Assembly (NCBI RefSeq): GCF_005281345.1
Contig: NZ_SZXJ01000103.1
Location: 62,001-126,000 of the forward strand
DNA length: 64,000 nt
Source of the DNA: Citrobacter sp. wls619
Lineage (GTDB): Bacteria; Pseudomonadota; Gammaproteobacteria; Enterobacterales; Enterobacteriaceae
Reading direction: 5' to 3'
In this document: positions 54,322 to 64,000 of the stretch, piece by piece
Layout of the letters: each line of letters opens with the position of its first letter
Position numbering within the stretch: position 1 is the first letter of the stretch
The notes under the pieces: model-generated
Seen by the model: only the letters and a program-made list of their open reading frames with translations
Databases searched by the model: none
What the model was told of the DNA's origin: nothing
Program-made: the position numbers and the translations under genes

Positions 54322-57300
54322 TTACGGTCTGACAATCAGTGGCCCCTCTGCCGTACCGGTCGCACGCCACTGCGGAACATACATTGATTCCACCTGCGGC
54401 ACAGGAATCTGATAGGTCCCCGGCGTTACCGCCCGCGCCAGATACACCAGCGTGACCGGTTGTCCTTCGTTGACTGCCACCGCCGCGACAAAACGGTCGT
54501 CGCGGAACTCCACATGCTGAATATCCGCCTGCTGCATCTGATTGAGCAGATTCGCCACTTCGCTACCGCTATCCTGCAAACTGGCGCTGCCGTTGGCCAG
54601 ATTCTGGTTTTCCAGTTCCAGTCCGGCGGGCAGCAGATCAACGACTAACGCATCAGGCACGTTCTGGCTGGCTTTTACCGTCAGCCAAACCAGCACCAGT
54701 TCGCCGCTGCGCAGAGAGTCCAGCGATTTGCTGCGACCATCCAGCCCCAGGATCTGACGTTCAATATGCAGAACGTTGCTGGCAGGCGTCGGTGAGGTTT
54801 GCGGATAACCGCTCACATCCAGACGCAGCCACAACGGTAGATTACCGGTATTGGTGACGCTCAGCGTAGACAGTGTGTCGGCATCCAAATTGCGGGTTAG
54901 CGATTTATCCCCTGCCAATGGTTGCTCCGAGAGTGACGTTTGCGCCTGCCACGTGCCAGGTAAATCCTGTAGCGTACGCGCGGCAAGGAACAACGCATTA
55001 TTTTCCTGAGTCGAGAGCCAGCGCTGTCCAAAGGCCTGTTCTGACAACGTGTTCAGCAGCGTATTCTGCACCTCAGGTTTGAGCTTGTTCTCTTCGAGCA
55101 AAGCCAGCATCAACGCGTTATCCCGTAACGCACTGCCGTAATCCGCCATCCACTGCTGCGCGTCGCGACGTGGTGTATTCAATGCCAACGTCAACGCTTG
55201 TTCACTGCGATTCGCATCCCCCATGTTTTTCAGCGCAATACCCAGTTGCAGCAGCGGCAAACCAGACGCCGCTTGTGCACGACGCTCCCAGATTTCGCGT
55301 AGTGCGCCGAGCGGGGCTTTCTGCTGGCGAGCCAGCACCAGTGCTGCATATGCCTGTACTGCAAAGCGGCTTGTTGAGGTATCGTCGGTATAGCGTATCG
55401 ACATCATGCCCGGGTCCTGTAAATAGCGCAGCAACCGTTCATTCCCCCGGTTAATCACCTCTGTCGGTACGCTGTAGCCCTGTTCATTCGCCCGGACGAG
55501 GAAGTCCATGACATACGCGGTCAGCCAGTACTCTTCCGACCCGTTCTTGTCCCACAATGCAAACCCCCCGTTATCACGCTGCATCTGCACTAAACGGGAA
55601 ATCCCAATATCGACTGCCGCGCGACGTTTTTCATCGCTGTCGCCCACAATACCTAACGCCTTCAATTGCGCAGCGTTGGTGTATAAGGATGGGAACAACC
55701 CGCTCGCCGTTTGCTCCAGGCAACCGTAAGGGTAAGCTTTCAGTTCGCGGATATAACGCGCCAGATTTAGCGGCGGCTTACCGCTGAACAGCAGTTGTCC
55801 CTGCATCGTCGCAGGGGAGAAATTGGTCAGTTCTTCGCCCGGAAGCTGCCAGGTTGCGCCCGGCTGAAGTGCGACACCGTTATTAACGGTTTGCGCCGGG
55901 AACGCCGGACGCACACCAATCTTCCACTGTTTATGCTGAACAGGCAGCGTTTCACCCGGTAAAGTCAGACCGCTAATTTCTGCCTGAATTTCGCCATCAC
56001 CAAACCCCTCCCGTGCTCGCACCGGCACAAACAGCGTGGTGCGTACGCCTGGCGCCAGATTCACGGGTGCCGGATCTTGCCCCATCAGTTCCAGTAATCC
56101 ACTGGCAGTAAGCTTAATATTCAGCGTTTGCGGTTTGTCTGTCAGGTTAGTCACATCCAGCGTCAGTCGCGACGTATCCCCCCCGGCCAGGAAGCGCGGG
56201 GTATTCAATTCAGCAATCACCGGGGCGGCAACAATCGCTTTACTTTCGCTGCTGCCAAAGTCATCCGCCGTCCAGGCCTGCGCCATTACCCGCAGCTCGC
56301 CGTTGAAATCCCCAATCGGTAACGTCACCGTACCTTCGCCCTGCTCGTTGAGCGTCACCGGCAGTGCCTGTTGCGCGACGATATTGACGTGATTGACCGG
56401 TGGTTTACCGCCACGTTTTAACTCATCGCCATCGCCGCCAAAACGCAGCGCCGCCAGCCGCCCTTGCCCTTCGATTACCTGGCCGTAAATATCATAAATA
56501 TCCGCGCCATAGCGTTTTTGTCCGAAAAATGCCTGCCACGGATCTGGCGTGGCGTAATCGGTAATGTTCAGCACCCCGCTATCAACGGCAGAGACCAGCA
56601 CGTTAACCTGTTTTGGTACGTCGCCATTTTTGACGCTGGCTTTAATCTTGACGGTCAACGGCTGGTTTGGCCGTATTTTCGCCGGGTTTTCCAGCGCCAG
56701 CGCCAGACGACGGTTTTCATCGCCTAACGGCAAATGCAGTAAACCGACCGCCCGTTTTGGCGTTGCCGAACGGGACTTGTCGCCAGGGCGAATCACCAGC
56801 GCACTGAGATACAAATCGTGGCGATTCCAGGTTTTATCGATCGGGATGGAGATATCGAGACCATCCGCCGGTACGTCTATTTCTTGCCACCACAGCGGAC
56901 CTTCGCTGGATTCCACCATCGCATAACCTTTGCCAGCAGCAGGAGCGGCAACGTGCAGGTTCATGGTATCGCCGGGACGATAGCTGGGTTTATCCAGTTT
57001 CAGCGTCACGCGATCAGGACGGACAGCGCCGCTACCGTCGCTGTTATCCTGCCAGCTATAACCCGCCCAGAAGCGTACGCTGCTCACTGTATCATTCGGG
57101 GCTTTTACTTCCAGACGATAAGCGCCCCACTCTACCGGGAAGCTAACTTTACCGGTTTCATCGGCCTTAAGATCCAGGGTCTGCTCACCCTCAACCAAAT
57201 CTTTTTGGTCGAACTGTGATTGCCAGCCCTCGCCTTCAGACCAGTTCCAGTAATAATCCCGACGTTCGCGAATCAAACGCACCTGCAAACCGGTTACCGC

Positions 57301-59256
57301 TTTTTTCCCGCCTTGCGCATCGGCATATACGATATCGAAAGCGGCATTGCTGTCTTCATCAACGATGGGCTGATTCACGGTGGTATCAGTGCGGTAGTCA
57401 TACACGGCTTTCGCCGCAAACTGCGGACGAATACCCGGCAGCGTGTCCGCAGGCCAGATAGCTTGTTCTGCCCGACGGGTCACCGGACGGCCGCCCGACT
57501 CCAGCAGGCTGGCCTGCAAAATGACCTGCAGCGGCGAATGCGTTTCTTGCCACTGGCTACTGGCAATGACCTCGCCACGACCTTGTTCATCTAACGTAAT
57601 CTGAACTTCATCGAGACTACGGGACAGGTTTTCCTCAGCAATATTACCGAACTGGAACCCAGGCAGCGCCTGCACCGCTTCACGCAGTGGTCGCAGGAAA
57701 AGCTGGCCTTGCAGGGCATTACCATTGGCAGGTGCGCCGTACAGGTAGTAGCCCACAACGGAAAACTTCACGTCATCCGCCGGCGCCACGGGCGTCTTGT
57801 CTGCAGCGAGATTGAGCGCCATTCGCTCCGGCATAAAGTCTTCGACGTGGAAATCCCACATCCGCGACTGGTTATCACCGGTATTAGCCCGAATATGCCA
57901 CATGCCGGTTGGCGCACTGCTGTCCAGCGGCCAGCTAAAGCGATACAGACCGTTTTCAGGTTGGCTGACCACCGAACGTAGCACCTGCCCGTCGGGCTTC
58001 ACCACCTCCAGCTTAATGGGCTGATCGGGCAGTGTTCTTCCGTCACTATCGCGCAGTAATCCGTTGAGGATCACCGTTTCACCAGGACGATAGAGATCGC
58101 GCGGACCAAACATAAAGAACTGCTTGCTGTAACCCGGCGCACCGGCAATATCAAACTCGGCCAGATCCAGCGCCGGAAGTTTCAAATCCAACAAGGTGGT
58201 TTGCCCATCTTTTCGCGCCAGCAATACAGCCGCATCTTTATCAGCTTCAAGCTTTACATGCCCCTGCGCATCACTGGTGGCTTGCGCCAATGTCTGCCCT
58301 TTCTCATTGAGTAAGGTGATATCAATCCCTTGTTGCGCAGCACCGTTTTCCAGGCTTTGTGTGAAAACATCCAGTTGGTTGTGGTAACGGTGGACAGAGA
58401 CACCGATATCGCTGAGCGTAAACAACGTCGCGGCATTGCTGTAGTTGTAATGCCCGGCCTGATTCATCACCGCCACGTACACGCCCGCCTGCTGCAGCGG
58501 CTTGATATCGCTCAGCGGCAGCAGCAGTTTCTCTCGGGTGTTACGCGCCGGATTGAGGTCAAAGCGTCCGGTATACACCAGTTCCGCCATTTTCAGCAGA
58601 TTGTCAGACTCCCAGTTTGCCAACGAATTGCGGTATTCCCACTGGCTGACAAACGCGCCGAGCGACTCAGGTTTCACGCGAAAGAAGTTCACATCTACGC
58701 TACTGACGTTCAGCGTCATCACCGGTAATCCTTCGATCACTTTGCCCGGCAGCAGCGAGCCACGACTGGCAAACCCTACGCTTGGCTGAACATCGCGGGT
58801 GGTAATATTTTTTTCATACTCAATACCAAACGTCGCTTTATTCAATGCCAACAAGTCACGCTCAATGGTGACCACCAGCTCGCGGTTGGGTTCAAGGTGG
58901 CGTAAACGCAGCTCTTTCAGATTCGGCGCCAGCTCCCAGGCCCCGTCCACTTTGCCGCTTTTTTTATCGACAACGTGCACGACGCGGGAAAAATCTTGTT
59001 CGGGATTGAGAGGAATAGAGAAAGTCAGGACCAGAGTTGCAGCGCCATCAAGCTGAACTTCAGAGGCATCCAGCAGCGTCAGCGGTTTACCCTGACTTTG
59101 CTGTGTCAGCTTGTGTAATTGCGCCGGATCTTTTGCCGGTGCGCTCTGCGGGGCTGGCGCATCATTTTTCGCCGCTGTTAACGGCTTATCGTTATTATTA
59201 TCGCACCCTGCCAGGGCCAGCATCAGCATGCAGGCCGCTACGCGAAGATATTTCAT
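54322..59256 (-). CDS. yfhM: Bacterial alpha-2-macroglobulin-like lipoprotein YfhM
   Basis: Periplasmic lipoprotein of the alpha-2-macroglobulin family, which traps attacking proteases through a reactive thioester. The 1644-residue product has a signal peptide with lipobox LALAGCDN (about 14-21), many MG-type beta domains, and the thioester motif CLEQ in PYGCLEQTASGLFPS (about 1190). A complement-like helical domain and receptor-type domain follow. The thioester is intact, so covalent trapping is expected. It lies immediately upstream of pbpC, with a stop/start overlap. Length is close to the E. coli protein (1653). Confidence 0.94.
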   Translation of the reverse strand: MKYLRVAACMLMLALAGCDNNNDKPLTAAKNDAPAPQSAPAKDPAQLHKLTQQSQGKPLTLLDASEVQLDGAATLVLTFSIPLNPEQDFSRVVHVVDKKSGKVDGAWELAPNLKELRLRHLEPNRELVVTIERDLLALNKATFGIEYEKNITTRDVQPSVGFASRGSLLPGKVIEGLPVMTLNVSSVDVNFFRVKPESLGAFVSQWEYRNSLANWESDNLLKMAELVYTGRFDLNPARNTREKLLLPLSDIKPLQQAGVYVAVMNQAGHYNYSNAATLFTLSDIGVSVHRYHNQLDVFTQSLENGAAQQGIDITLLNEKGQTLAQATSDAQGHVKLEADKDAAVLLARKDGQTTLLDLKLPALDLAEFDIAGAPGYSKQFFMFGPRDLYRPGETVILNGLLRDSDGRTLPDQPIKLEVVKPDGQVLRSVVSQPENGLYRFSWPLDSSAPTGMWHIRANTGDNQSRMWDFHVEDFMPERMALNLAADKTPVAPADDVKFSVVGYYLYGAPANGNALQGQLFLRPLREAVQALPGFQFGNIAEENLSRSLDEVQITLDEQGRGEVIASSQWQETHSPLQVILQASLLESGGRPVTRRAEQAIWPADTLPGIRPQFAAKAVYDYRTDTTVNQPIVDEDSNAAFDIVYADAQGGKKAVTGLQVRLIRERRDYYWNWSEGEGWQSQFDQKDLVEGEQTLDLKADETGKVSFPVEWGAYRLEVKAPNDTVSSVRFWAGYSWQDNSDGSGAVRPDRVTLKLDKPSYRPGDTMNLHVAAPAAGKGYAMVESSEGPLWWQEIDVPADGLDISIPIDKTWNRHDLYLSALVIRPGDKSRSATPKRAVGLLHLPLGDENRRLALALENPAKIRPNQPLTVKIKASVKNGDVPKQVNVLVSAVDSGVLNITDYATPDPWQAFFGQKRYGADIYDIYGQVIEGQGRLAALRFGGDGDELKRGGKPPVNHVNIVAQQALPVTLNEQGEGTVTLPIGDFNGELRVMAQAWTADDFGSSESKAIVAAPVIAELNTPRFLAGGDTSRLTLDVTNLTDKPQTLNIKLTASGLLELMGQDPAPVNLAPGVRTTLFVPVRAREGFGDGEIQAEISGLTLPGETLPVQHKQWKIGVRPAFPAQTVNNGVALQPGATWQLPGEELTNFSPATMQGQLLFSGKPPLNLARYIRELKAYPYGCLEQTASGLFPSLYTNAAQLKALGIVGDSDEKRRAAVDIGISRLVQMQRDNGGFALWDKNGSEEYWLTAYVMDFLVRANEQGYSVPTEVINRGNERLLRYLQDPGMMSIRYTDDTSTSRFAVQAYAALVLARQQKAPLGALREIWERRAQAASGLPLLQLGIALKNMGDANRSEQALTLALNTPRRDAQQWMADYGSALRDNALMLALLEENKLKPEVQNTLLNTLSEQAFGQRWLSTQENNALFLAARTLQDLPGTWQAQTSLSEQPLAGDKSLTRNLDADTLSTLSVTNTGNLPLWLRLDVSGYPQTSPTPASNVLHIERQILGLDGRSKSLDSLRSGELVLVWLTVKASQNVPDALVVDLLPAGLELENQNLANGSASLQDSGSEVANLLNQMQQADIQHVEFRDDRFVAAVAVNEGQPVTLVYLARAVTPGTYQIPVPQVESMYVPQWRATGTAEGPLIVRP

Positions 59257-59462
59257 TTTTCATCCCTGGCCGCAGTGGCCTGTTAGCTACGCAGTACAAC
59301 TATTATGCGTCAGATTTCTTACGGTGGCAGTCGGCAAGTGAATGATGTTGTCTGAATTTTAATGATTAATGTGGTTCGGCCTGACAAATCAGCCTCTTTT
59401 ACTTGTCGCTTTCCAGTAAACATCCGACAATTTGCCGAAACCTGGTAAAAATGGAGATGCCT

Positions 59463-60308
59463 ATGACTACCGCCTTCTTTGTCGCTGCCGACTGGCTTGT
59501 CGAACATATTGACGACCCGGAAATACAAATTCTTGATGCCCGGATGGCACCTCCAGGCCAGGAAGATCGCAATGTTGGCGAGGAATATCGCGCAGGCCAC
59601 ATTCCTGGCGCTGTCTTTTTTGATATTGAAGCCCTCTCTGACCACACCTCCCCCTTTCCGCACATGATGCCACGCCCGGAAGCCTTCGCCGTCGCCATGC
59701 GCGAGTTAGGCGTGCACCAGGATAAGCACCTGGTGATATACGATGAAGGTAACCTGTTCTCTGCCCCGCGGGCATGGTGGATGCTGCGGACATTTGGCGT
59801 TGAAAATGTCTCAATTCTGGCTGGCGGTTTGGCTGGCTGGCAGCGCGATGAACTCCCCCTGCAGACAGGAAATGTTGATTTGCCCGAAGGTGAATTTGAC
59901 GCAGCATTCGCGCCTGAAGCGGTTGTACGCGTGACCGATGTGCTGCTGGCCAGCCATGAAAAAACGGCGCAGATCGTCGATGCTCGCCCGGCTGCGCGTT
60001 TTAATGGCGAAGTTGACGAGCCGCGTCCTGGTCTGAAACGTGGTCATGTGCCGGGTGCGCTTAACGTACCGTGGACAGAGCTGGTTCGTGACGGCGAACT
60101 GAAAACCACCGATGAACTGGATGCTATTTTCTTCAGCCACGGCGTGAGCTTTGACCGCCCCATTATCGCCAGCTGCGGCTCCGGCGTAACGGCTGCCGTT
60201 GTCGTGCTGGCACTTGCCACGCTGGGCGTTTCTAACGTCGCACTGTATGACGGCGCATGGAGCGAATGGGGAGCGCGCAACGATTTACCGGTAGAACCGA
60301 AATTATAA
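59463..60308 (+). CDS. sseA: 3-mercaptopyruvate sulfurtransferase SseA
   Basis: Rhodanese-family enzyme that transfers sulfur from 3-mercaptopyruvate to cyanide or thiols. The 281-residue product has two rhodanese domains: an inactive N-terminal one (about 5-140) and a catalytic C-terminal one with the active cysteine in SCGSGVTA (about 238). ATG 59463 (MTTAFFVAADWL) follows GGAG and gives the E. coli length; the frame extends 20 codons upstream. It converges on sseB, with a REP in between, and diverges from yfhM. Confidence 0.95.
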   Translation: MTTAFFVAADWLVEHIDDPEIQILDARMAPPGQEDRNVGEEYRAGHIPGAVFFDIEALSDHTSPFPHMMPRPEAFAVAMRELGVHQDKHLVIYDEGNLFSAPRAWWMLRTFGVENVSILAGGLAGWQRDELPLQTGNVDLPEGEFDAAFAPEAVVRVTDVLLASHEKTAQIVDARPAARFNGEVDEPRPGLKRGHVPGALNVPWTELVRDGELKTTDELDAIFFSHGVSFDRPIIASCGSGVTAAVVVLALATLGVSNVALYDGAWSEWGARNDLPVEPKL

Positions 60309-60318
60309 AGCTGGAAAT

Positions 60319-60347
60319 GCCGGATGGCGCTTAGCTATCCGGCCTAC
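60319..60347. repeat. REP unit between sseA and sseB
   Basis: GCCGGATGGCGCTTAGC followed by TATCCGGCCTAC forms one REP between convergent genes, filling nearly the whole 42-base gap. Confidence 0.88.
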
Positions 60348-60350
60348 AAT

Positions 60351-61127
60351 TTAGATAATCCGGTTCTGTTTAAAGTCGCGCAGGAAACCGCCCCAGCGGC
60401 GTTCGTAGAACGGTGCAATGTGCTCGGTGATAAAGTGGCTGACGCCCTTCTCACCTTTATTCACCTGGCAGATATCAATAGGTTCATCGCCCGGTAACGT
60501 GTCAGTTGCGACGCTGCCAGTAGCATGAATAATCTCTTCGATATCACCATCGGCTTCAATACCAATCAACAGGTTCGGCTGAGCATCCGCGCTCTCTTTA
60601 ATTGAGCAGAGAAATGCGCGCTTCACCGGTTTAATGGTTTTAAACAGCGTGGTCAACGAGTCAATCATCTGCGCGGGCGGTTCGGCAACTTCGGAGAGGA
60701 TTAGCGATTCACCGCCTTCCAGTACTTCCTGAGTACTCAGAGGGTTGCCTTCTTCCCCCATCAGCAGACTGATTTCGCGTGGCATAAACTCTTTGCCGGT
60801 CGGCAGCTTAGCATTGAGAAACAGCGTTTCGCCGAGCGTCATTTCAAACAACGTACGCACCGGCATTACGACAAACGCTTGTTCATCTTCCACCGCCTGC
60901 TGCAGGGCTTCCAGAGAGGTGAAGAACGGAATCACCGTCGTGCCGTCTTCTTTTTCCCAGTGCTGCAGATCCAGCGCACTGTCCTCAACCACCGCTTCAC
61001 CTTCTGCGGCAGTACCCGGTACCCAGACAGTAGACTCCAGCAACGTGCGGAAAAAGGCCGGACGGTGCGCTGGCTCAGTCGCTGCTTGTTCCAGCAACGT
61101 TTCTAATTCGTTTTTTGTTTCGGACAT
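60351..61127 (-). CDS. sseB: SseB-family protein, enhanced-serine-sensitivity protein
   Basis: A 258-residue protein of the SseB family (two related N- and C-terminal domains). The E. coli gene confers serine sensitivity when overexpressed; biochemical role unclear. Length matches the family. The C-terminal half shows HITEH-type helix (GVSHFITEHIAPFYERRWGGFLRDFKQNRII). ATG 61127 (MSETKNELETLLEQAATEP) was chosen; an in-frame GTG three codons earlier is less likely. A BIME separates it from pepB upstream. Confidence 0.9.
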   Translation of the reverse strand: MSETKNELETLLEQAATEPAHRPAFFRTLLESTVWVPGTAAEGEAVVEDSALDLQHWEKEDGTTVIPFFTSLEALQQAVEDEQAFVVMPVRTLFEMTLGETLFLNAKLPTGKEFMPREISLLMGEEGNPLSTQEVLEGGESLILSEVAEPPAQMIDSLTTLFKTIKPVKRAFLCSIKESADAQPNLLIGIEADGDIEEIIHATGSVATDTLPGDEPIDICQVNKGEKGVSHFITEHIAPFYERRWGGFLRDFKQNRII

Positions 61128-61148
61128 AAGGATCACAATAGAGAAGCA

Positions 61149-61217
61149 TGTAGGGCGGGCAAGCGAAGCGCCCCCACCGTTATCTTGCCGGATAGCGCTA
61201 ACGCTTATCCGGCCTAC
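61149..61217. repeat. BIME between pepB and sseB
   Basis: A GTAGGGCGGGCAAGCGAAGC-type REP (61149-61178) is followed by GCCGGATAGCGCTAACGC to TTATCCGGCCTAC (61187-61217), oppositely oriented. It lies between the pepB stop and the sseB start on the same strand. Confidence 0.85.
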
Positions 61218-61221
61218 ATAA

Positions 61222-62505
61222 TTAAGCGGTTAACAAATTCGCAATCGTGCGCACACCCAGACCGGTTGCGCCCGCAGACCACTGCTCAACCGGCGCTTTG
61301 CGATAGGTTGCGGAGCAGTCGATGTGCAGCCAGCCTTGCTGGTAGTTTTCCACGAAATGGGACAGGAAGCCCGCCGCAGTACTTGCGCCTGCCGGGTAGG
61401 CCGCGCTGCCGGTGTTATTCAGCTCGGCAAAGTTAGACGGCAGCTGGTTACGGTGGAATTCCGCCAGCGGCAGACGCCAGAACGGTTCATTTTCTTGTGC
61501 AGCACTTGCCAGCAGGCGAGCAGCCAGTTGGTCATCAAAGCTAAACAGCGCGTGGTAATCATTACCCAGTGCTGTTTTCGCGGCACCTGTCAGCGTGGCA
61601 GCATCAATAATCAGCTCCGGTTTCTGCGCACTGGCGTCGATCAGGCCATCCGCCAGAACCAAACGACCTTCTGCATCGGTGTTCATCACCTCAACGTTTT
61701 TACCGTTGCGATAGTGAATAATATCGCCCAGTTTAAAGGCATTACCGCTAATCAGGTTATCCGCGCAGCACAGATACAGCTTCACACGCTTGTTCAGACC
61801 GCGAGTAATAGCAAATGCCAGTGCGCCAGTTACGGTTGCCGCACCGCCCATATCGGACTTCATTGAGTCCATAAATGCGCTTTGTTTGATGCTGTAGCCG
61901 CCGGAGTCAAAGGTGATGCCTTTGCCAACCAGACACGCATAAACCGGCGCTTCTTTATCGCCAGTTGGGTTGTAGTCCAGCGCCAGCAGCACCGGCGGAC
62001 GTTCGGAGCCGCGTCCCACGGTATGCAGTCCCATGTAGTTCTGCTCACGCAGATCTTCACCTTTGGTGATGCGGTAAGAGACGTTATCGCACGCGACAGA
62101 GCACAGCAGATCAACAGCCCGCTGCGCCAGTTGTTCCGGGCCCAGCTCTTCCGCCGGGGCGTTAATGGTATCGCGCACCCAGTCGATAATTTTCAGACGG
62201 TTATCCAGCTCTTTGCGCTGGGCTTCGTCCAGAGCAGCCCACTCAACTTTGCGGCTGCCTTTCGGCCCTTTATAGCCCTGCCAGAATGCCCAGCTGCGCT
62301 CGGTATCCCAGCCTTCACCGTCCAGTTGAACGTGTTTAATCCCCAGGCCGTCAATTTTACGCGCGGCGCGCTGGATAAGGCCAAGGTCATCTTTTCCGTT
62401 CAGGTGCAGGGTAATGCCGTCATTATTGATACTGTATGTTGCCTTTTCACCCCAGCGGGCATCGGCAGGTTGCGTGGAAAGCGTAATTTTCATGGCTTCT
62501 GTCAT
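61222..62505 (-). CDS. pepB: Aminopeptidase B (leucyl aminopeptidase family)
   Basis: Cytoplasmic M17 metallo-aminopeptidase that releases N-terminal residues, preferring acidic ones. The 427-residue product has metal-binding motifs [14 protein letters not shown] (about 195-210), SDMGGAA and the signature [14 protein letters not shown] (about 271-284), with the hexamer-forming C-terminus. ATG 62505 ([20 protein letters not shown]) follows AAGGAT. The open frame upstream runs through iscX in another frame and is not coding. iscX lies 61 bases upstream. Confidence 0.95.
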   Translation of the reverse strand: MTEAMKITLSTQPADARWGEKATYSINNDGITLHLNGKDDLGLIQRAARKIDGLGIKHVQLDGEGWDTERSWAFWQGYKGPKGSRKVEWAALDEAQRKELDNRLKIIDWVRDTINAPAEELGPEQLAQRAVDLLCSVACDNVSYRITKGEDLREQNYMGLHTVGRGSERPPVLLALDYNPTGDKEAPVYACLVGKGITFDSGGYSIKQSAFMDSMKSDMGGAATVTGALAFAITRGLNKRVKLYLCCADNLISGNAFKLGDIIHYRNGKNVEVMNTDAEGRLVLADGLIDASAQKPELIIDAATLTGAAKTALGNDYHALFSFDDQLAARLLASAAQENEPFWRLPLAEFHRNQLPSNFAELNNTGSAAYPAGASTAAGFLSHFVENYQQGWLHIDCSATYRKAPVEQWSAGATGLGVRTIANLLTA

Positions 62506-62566
62506 TTTATTTATCCTTATTTTCGCGCATACAGGAAAACGGGCCACCCGTGGGCAGCCCGTTGAC

Positions 62567-62767
62567 TTATTCGGCTTCGTCCAGCCAGACCAGCAAAATG
62601 GCCTCAAGGATTTTTTCGTTCGATGCCTGTGGATCATCATCGAACGCTTCCAGGTCACAGATCCATTGGTGCAGATCGGTGAAACGAACGGTCTTGGGAT
62701 CGAGATCGGGGAACGCGTCGTACAACGCCTCGCCGATTTCGCGGCTATCGGTCCACTTCAGTCCCAT
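62567..62767 (-). CDS. iscX: Iron-sulfur assembly protein IscX
   Basis: A 66-residue acidic protein that binds IscS and iron and modulates cluster assembly. It has the full family length, and the [17 protein letters not shown] region with acidic residues is intact. It lies 11 bases after fdx, the last gene of the isc operon part seen here. Confidence 0.96.
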   Translation of the reverse strand: MGLKWTDSREIGEALYDAFPDLDPKTVRFTDLHQWICDLEAFDDDPQASNEKILEAILLVWLDEAE

Positions 62768-62778
62768 ACTACCCTCTG

Positions 62779-63114
62779 TTAATGCTCACGTGCATGATTG
62801 ATTGTGTAACGTGGGATTTCGACCACTAAATCGTCCTCAGTGACCCGCGCCTGACAGCTCAAACGGCTCTCCGGCTCCAGACCCCAGGCTTTATCCAGCA
62901 TGTCGTCTTCTTCTTCTGTGCTTTCCGGCAAAGAATCAAAACCTTCACGTACGATGCAGTGACAGGTCGTGCAGGCACAGGATTTCTCACAGGCGTGTTC
63001 AATCTCGATGCCGTTACGCAGGGCAACGTCGAGAATCGTTTCGCCAGTCTCAGCTTCCAGAACTGCGCCATCGGGACAGAGATCCTGATGAGGCAAAATA
63101 ACAATCTTTGGCAT
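62779..63114 (-). CDS. fdx: [2Fe-2S] ferredoxin Fdx
   Basis: Electron carrier for iron-sulfur cluster assembly. The 111-residue product has the cluster ligands in [14 protein letters not shown] (four cysteines near 42-51) and LSCQAR (about 87). It starts one base after the hscA stop codon and lies 11 bases before iscX, so translation is tightly linked. Confidence 0.97.
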   Translation of the reverse strand: MPKIVILPHQDLCPDGAVLEAETGETILDVALRNGIEIEHACEKSCACTTCHCIVREGFDSLPESTEEEDDMLDKAWGLEPESRLSCQARVTEDDLVVEIPRYTINHAREH

Positions 63115-63115
63115 A

Positions 63116-64000
63116 TTAAACCTCGTCCACAGAATGGCCTTTCAGCGCGCTACGGACAGACTTATCCATGCGGCGAGCGGCGAAATCCTGGGTTTGTTTG
63201 TCTACGTTTTTAATGGCTTGTTCGATAGCGTCAACATCGTCGCCCTGTGCAACCTCGCTCAAATGCGCGGCGGCGGCGTCGATAACTTGACGTTCTGCGG
63301 CGCTTAACAGCGCGGCATCAGCAGCGAGCGCACCGGACAGGCTTTCCAGTACACGTGCTGCTTCGACTTTTTGTTCTGCCAGCATACGCGCTTTTACATC
63401 CTGCTCGGCAAAACTCATCGAATCCTGAATCATAGAGGCGATTTCGCTGTCCGTCAGACCGTAGGACGGTTTGACCTGGATGGAGGATTCAACGCCGGTG
63501 GATTTCTCCATGGCGGTCACACTCAACAGGCCATCGGCATCCACCTGGAAGGTCACGCGGATATGCGCTCCACCCGCAGGTAGTGCCGGGATGCCGCGCA
63601 GTGCAAAACGTGCCAGCGAACGGCAGTCCTGCACCAGCTCACGCTCGCCCTGCATCACGTGAATCGACATCGCCGTTTGCCCGTCTTTAAAGGTGGTAAA
63701 GTCTTGTGCCCGCGCCACCGGAATCGTGGTGTTACGCGGGATCACTTTCTCCACCAGACCGCCCATGGTTTCCAGTCCCAGGGACAGCGGGATAACGTCC
63801 AGCAACAGCATTTCGCTGTCCGGTTTATTGCCAACCAGAATATCGGCCTGGATAGCCGCGCCGATGGCAACGACTTTATCCGGATCAATCGAGGTCAGCG
63901 GCGTACGGCCAAAGAATTCGCCGACGCGTTCACGCACCAGCGGCACGCGCGTTGAACCACCGACCATCACCACTTCCAGAACGTCTTGCGCCTCAACGCC
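63116..64000 (-). CDS. hscA: Fe-S assembly Hsp70 chaperone HscA, 3' part (5' end outside window)
   Basis: Specialised Hsp70 that, with HscB, helps transfer clusters from IscU. The last 294 of about 616 residues are visible; the frame is open to the window edge. Seen: the end of the ATPase domain ([21 protein letters not shown], then [17 protein letters not shown]), the substrate-binding beta domain ([25 protein letters not shown] region) and the helical lid ending [11 protein letters not shown] 63973 is an internal codon, not the start. Confidence 0.96.
   Translation of the reverse strand, partial: GVEAQDVLEVVMVGGSTRVPLVRERVGEFFGRTPLTSIDPDKVVAIGAAIQADILVGNKPDSEMLLLDVIPLSLGLETMGGLVEKVIPRNTTIPVARAQDFTTFKDGQTAMSIHVMQGERELVQDCRSLARFALRGIPALPAGGAHIRVTFQVDADGLLSVTAMEKSTGVESSIQVKPSYGLTDSEIASMIQDSMSFAEQDVKARMLAEQKVEAARVLESLSGALAADAALLSAAERQVIDAAAAHLSEVAQGDDVDAIEQAIKNVDKQTQDFAARRMDKSVRSALKGHSVDEV

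Noticed and set aside
62506-62658. N-terminal extension of pepB through iscX
   Set aside because: The bases code for iscX in another frame, and the 427-residue start at 62505 matches the family.

Overview
The window is a 64 kb stretch of enterobacterial chromosome. Nearly every gene has a close counterpart, in the same order, in the part of the Escherichia coli K-12 map that runs from narQ-acrD to the isc operon. Gene order, REP/BIME and ERIC repeats, family-typical protein lengths and the accessory gene set point to the Escherichia-Salmonella-Citrobacter group. A Citrobacter-like genome fits best, but the species cannot be fixed from the sequence alone. No phage, transposase, tRNA, rRNA, CRISPR array or plasmid function was found. 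Layout: (1) 1-17.3 kb: narQ (5' end cut off), acrD with a BaeR box, the 19-residue gene ypfM, yffB, dapE, ypfN, then ypfH, tmcA, ypfJ, purC, bamC and dapA on the minus strand and gcvR-bcp on the plus strand. A compact yjiH-yjiG-iadA operon sits between bcp and perM, where K-12 carries hyf. (2) 17.3-25.2 kb: perM diverging from bepA-arsC, hda (CTG start), upp-uraA, and a BglA-like 6-phospho-beta-glucosidase placed between upp and purM with AscG-like operators upstream. (3) 25.2-34.8 kb: purMN, ppk-ppx, yfgF and yfgG with a perfect FNR box between them, and an MscS-like channel gene where K-12 has yfgH-yfgI. (4) 34.8-44.3 kb: guaBA, xseA, yfgJ, then an accessory pair (POT peptide transporter and Gfo/Idh oxidoreductase) between yfgJ and der. 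(5) 44.2-51.9 kb: der, bamB, yfgM, hisS, ispG, rodZ, rlmN and ndk, all on the minus strand. (6) 52-64 kb: pbpC and yfhM (alpha-2-macroglobulin-like pair), sseA, sseB, pepB, iscX, fdx and the 3' part of hscA. How the genes work together: purC, purMN and guaBA each have a recognisable PurR operator, so the window holds a large share of purine synthesis, with uracil salvage (upp-uraA) beside it. Two BAM lipoproteins (BamB, BamC), the periplasmic chaperone/protease BepA, YfgM, PbpC/YfhM and RodZ make up an envelope-biogenesis group. dapE and dapA both feed lysine and peptidoglycan precursor synthesis. Four accessory insertions, two ERIC elements (one encodes the C-terminal tail of YffB, the other ends on the ndk stop codon) and several REP/BIME units mark where this genome differs from its relatives. 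I found no previously undescribed multi-gene system. The most informative novelties are the ERIC-derived protein tail, the relocated iadA operon and the operator-bearing beta-glucosidase gene.
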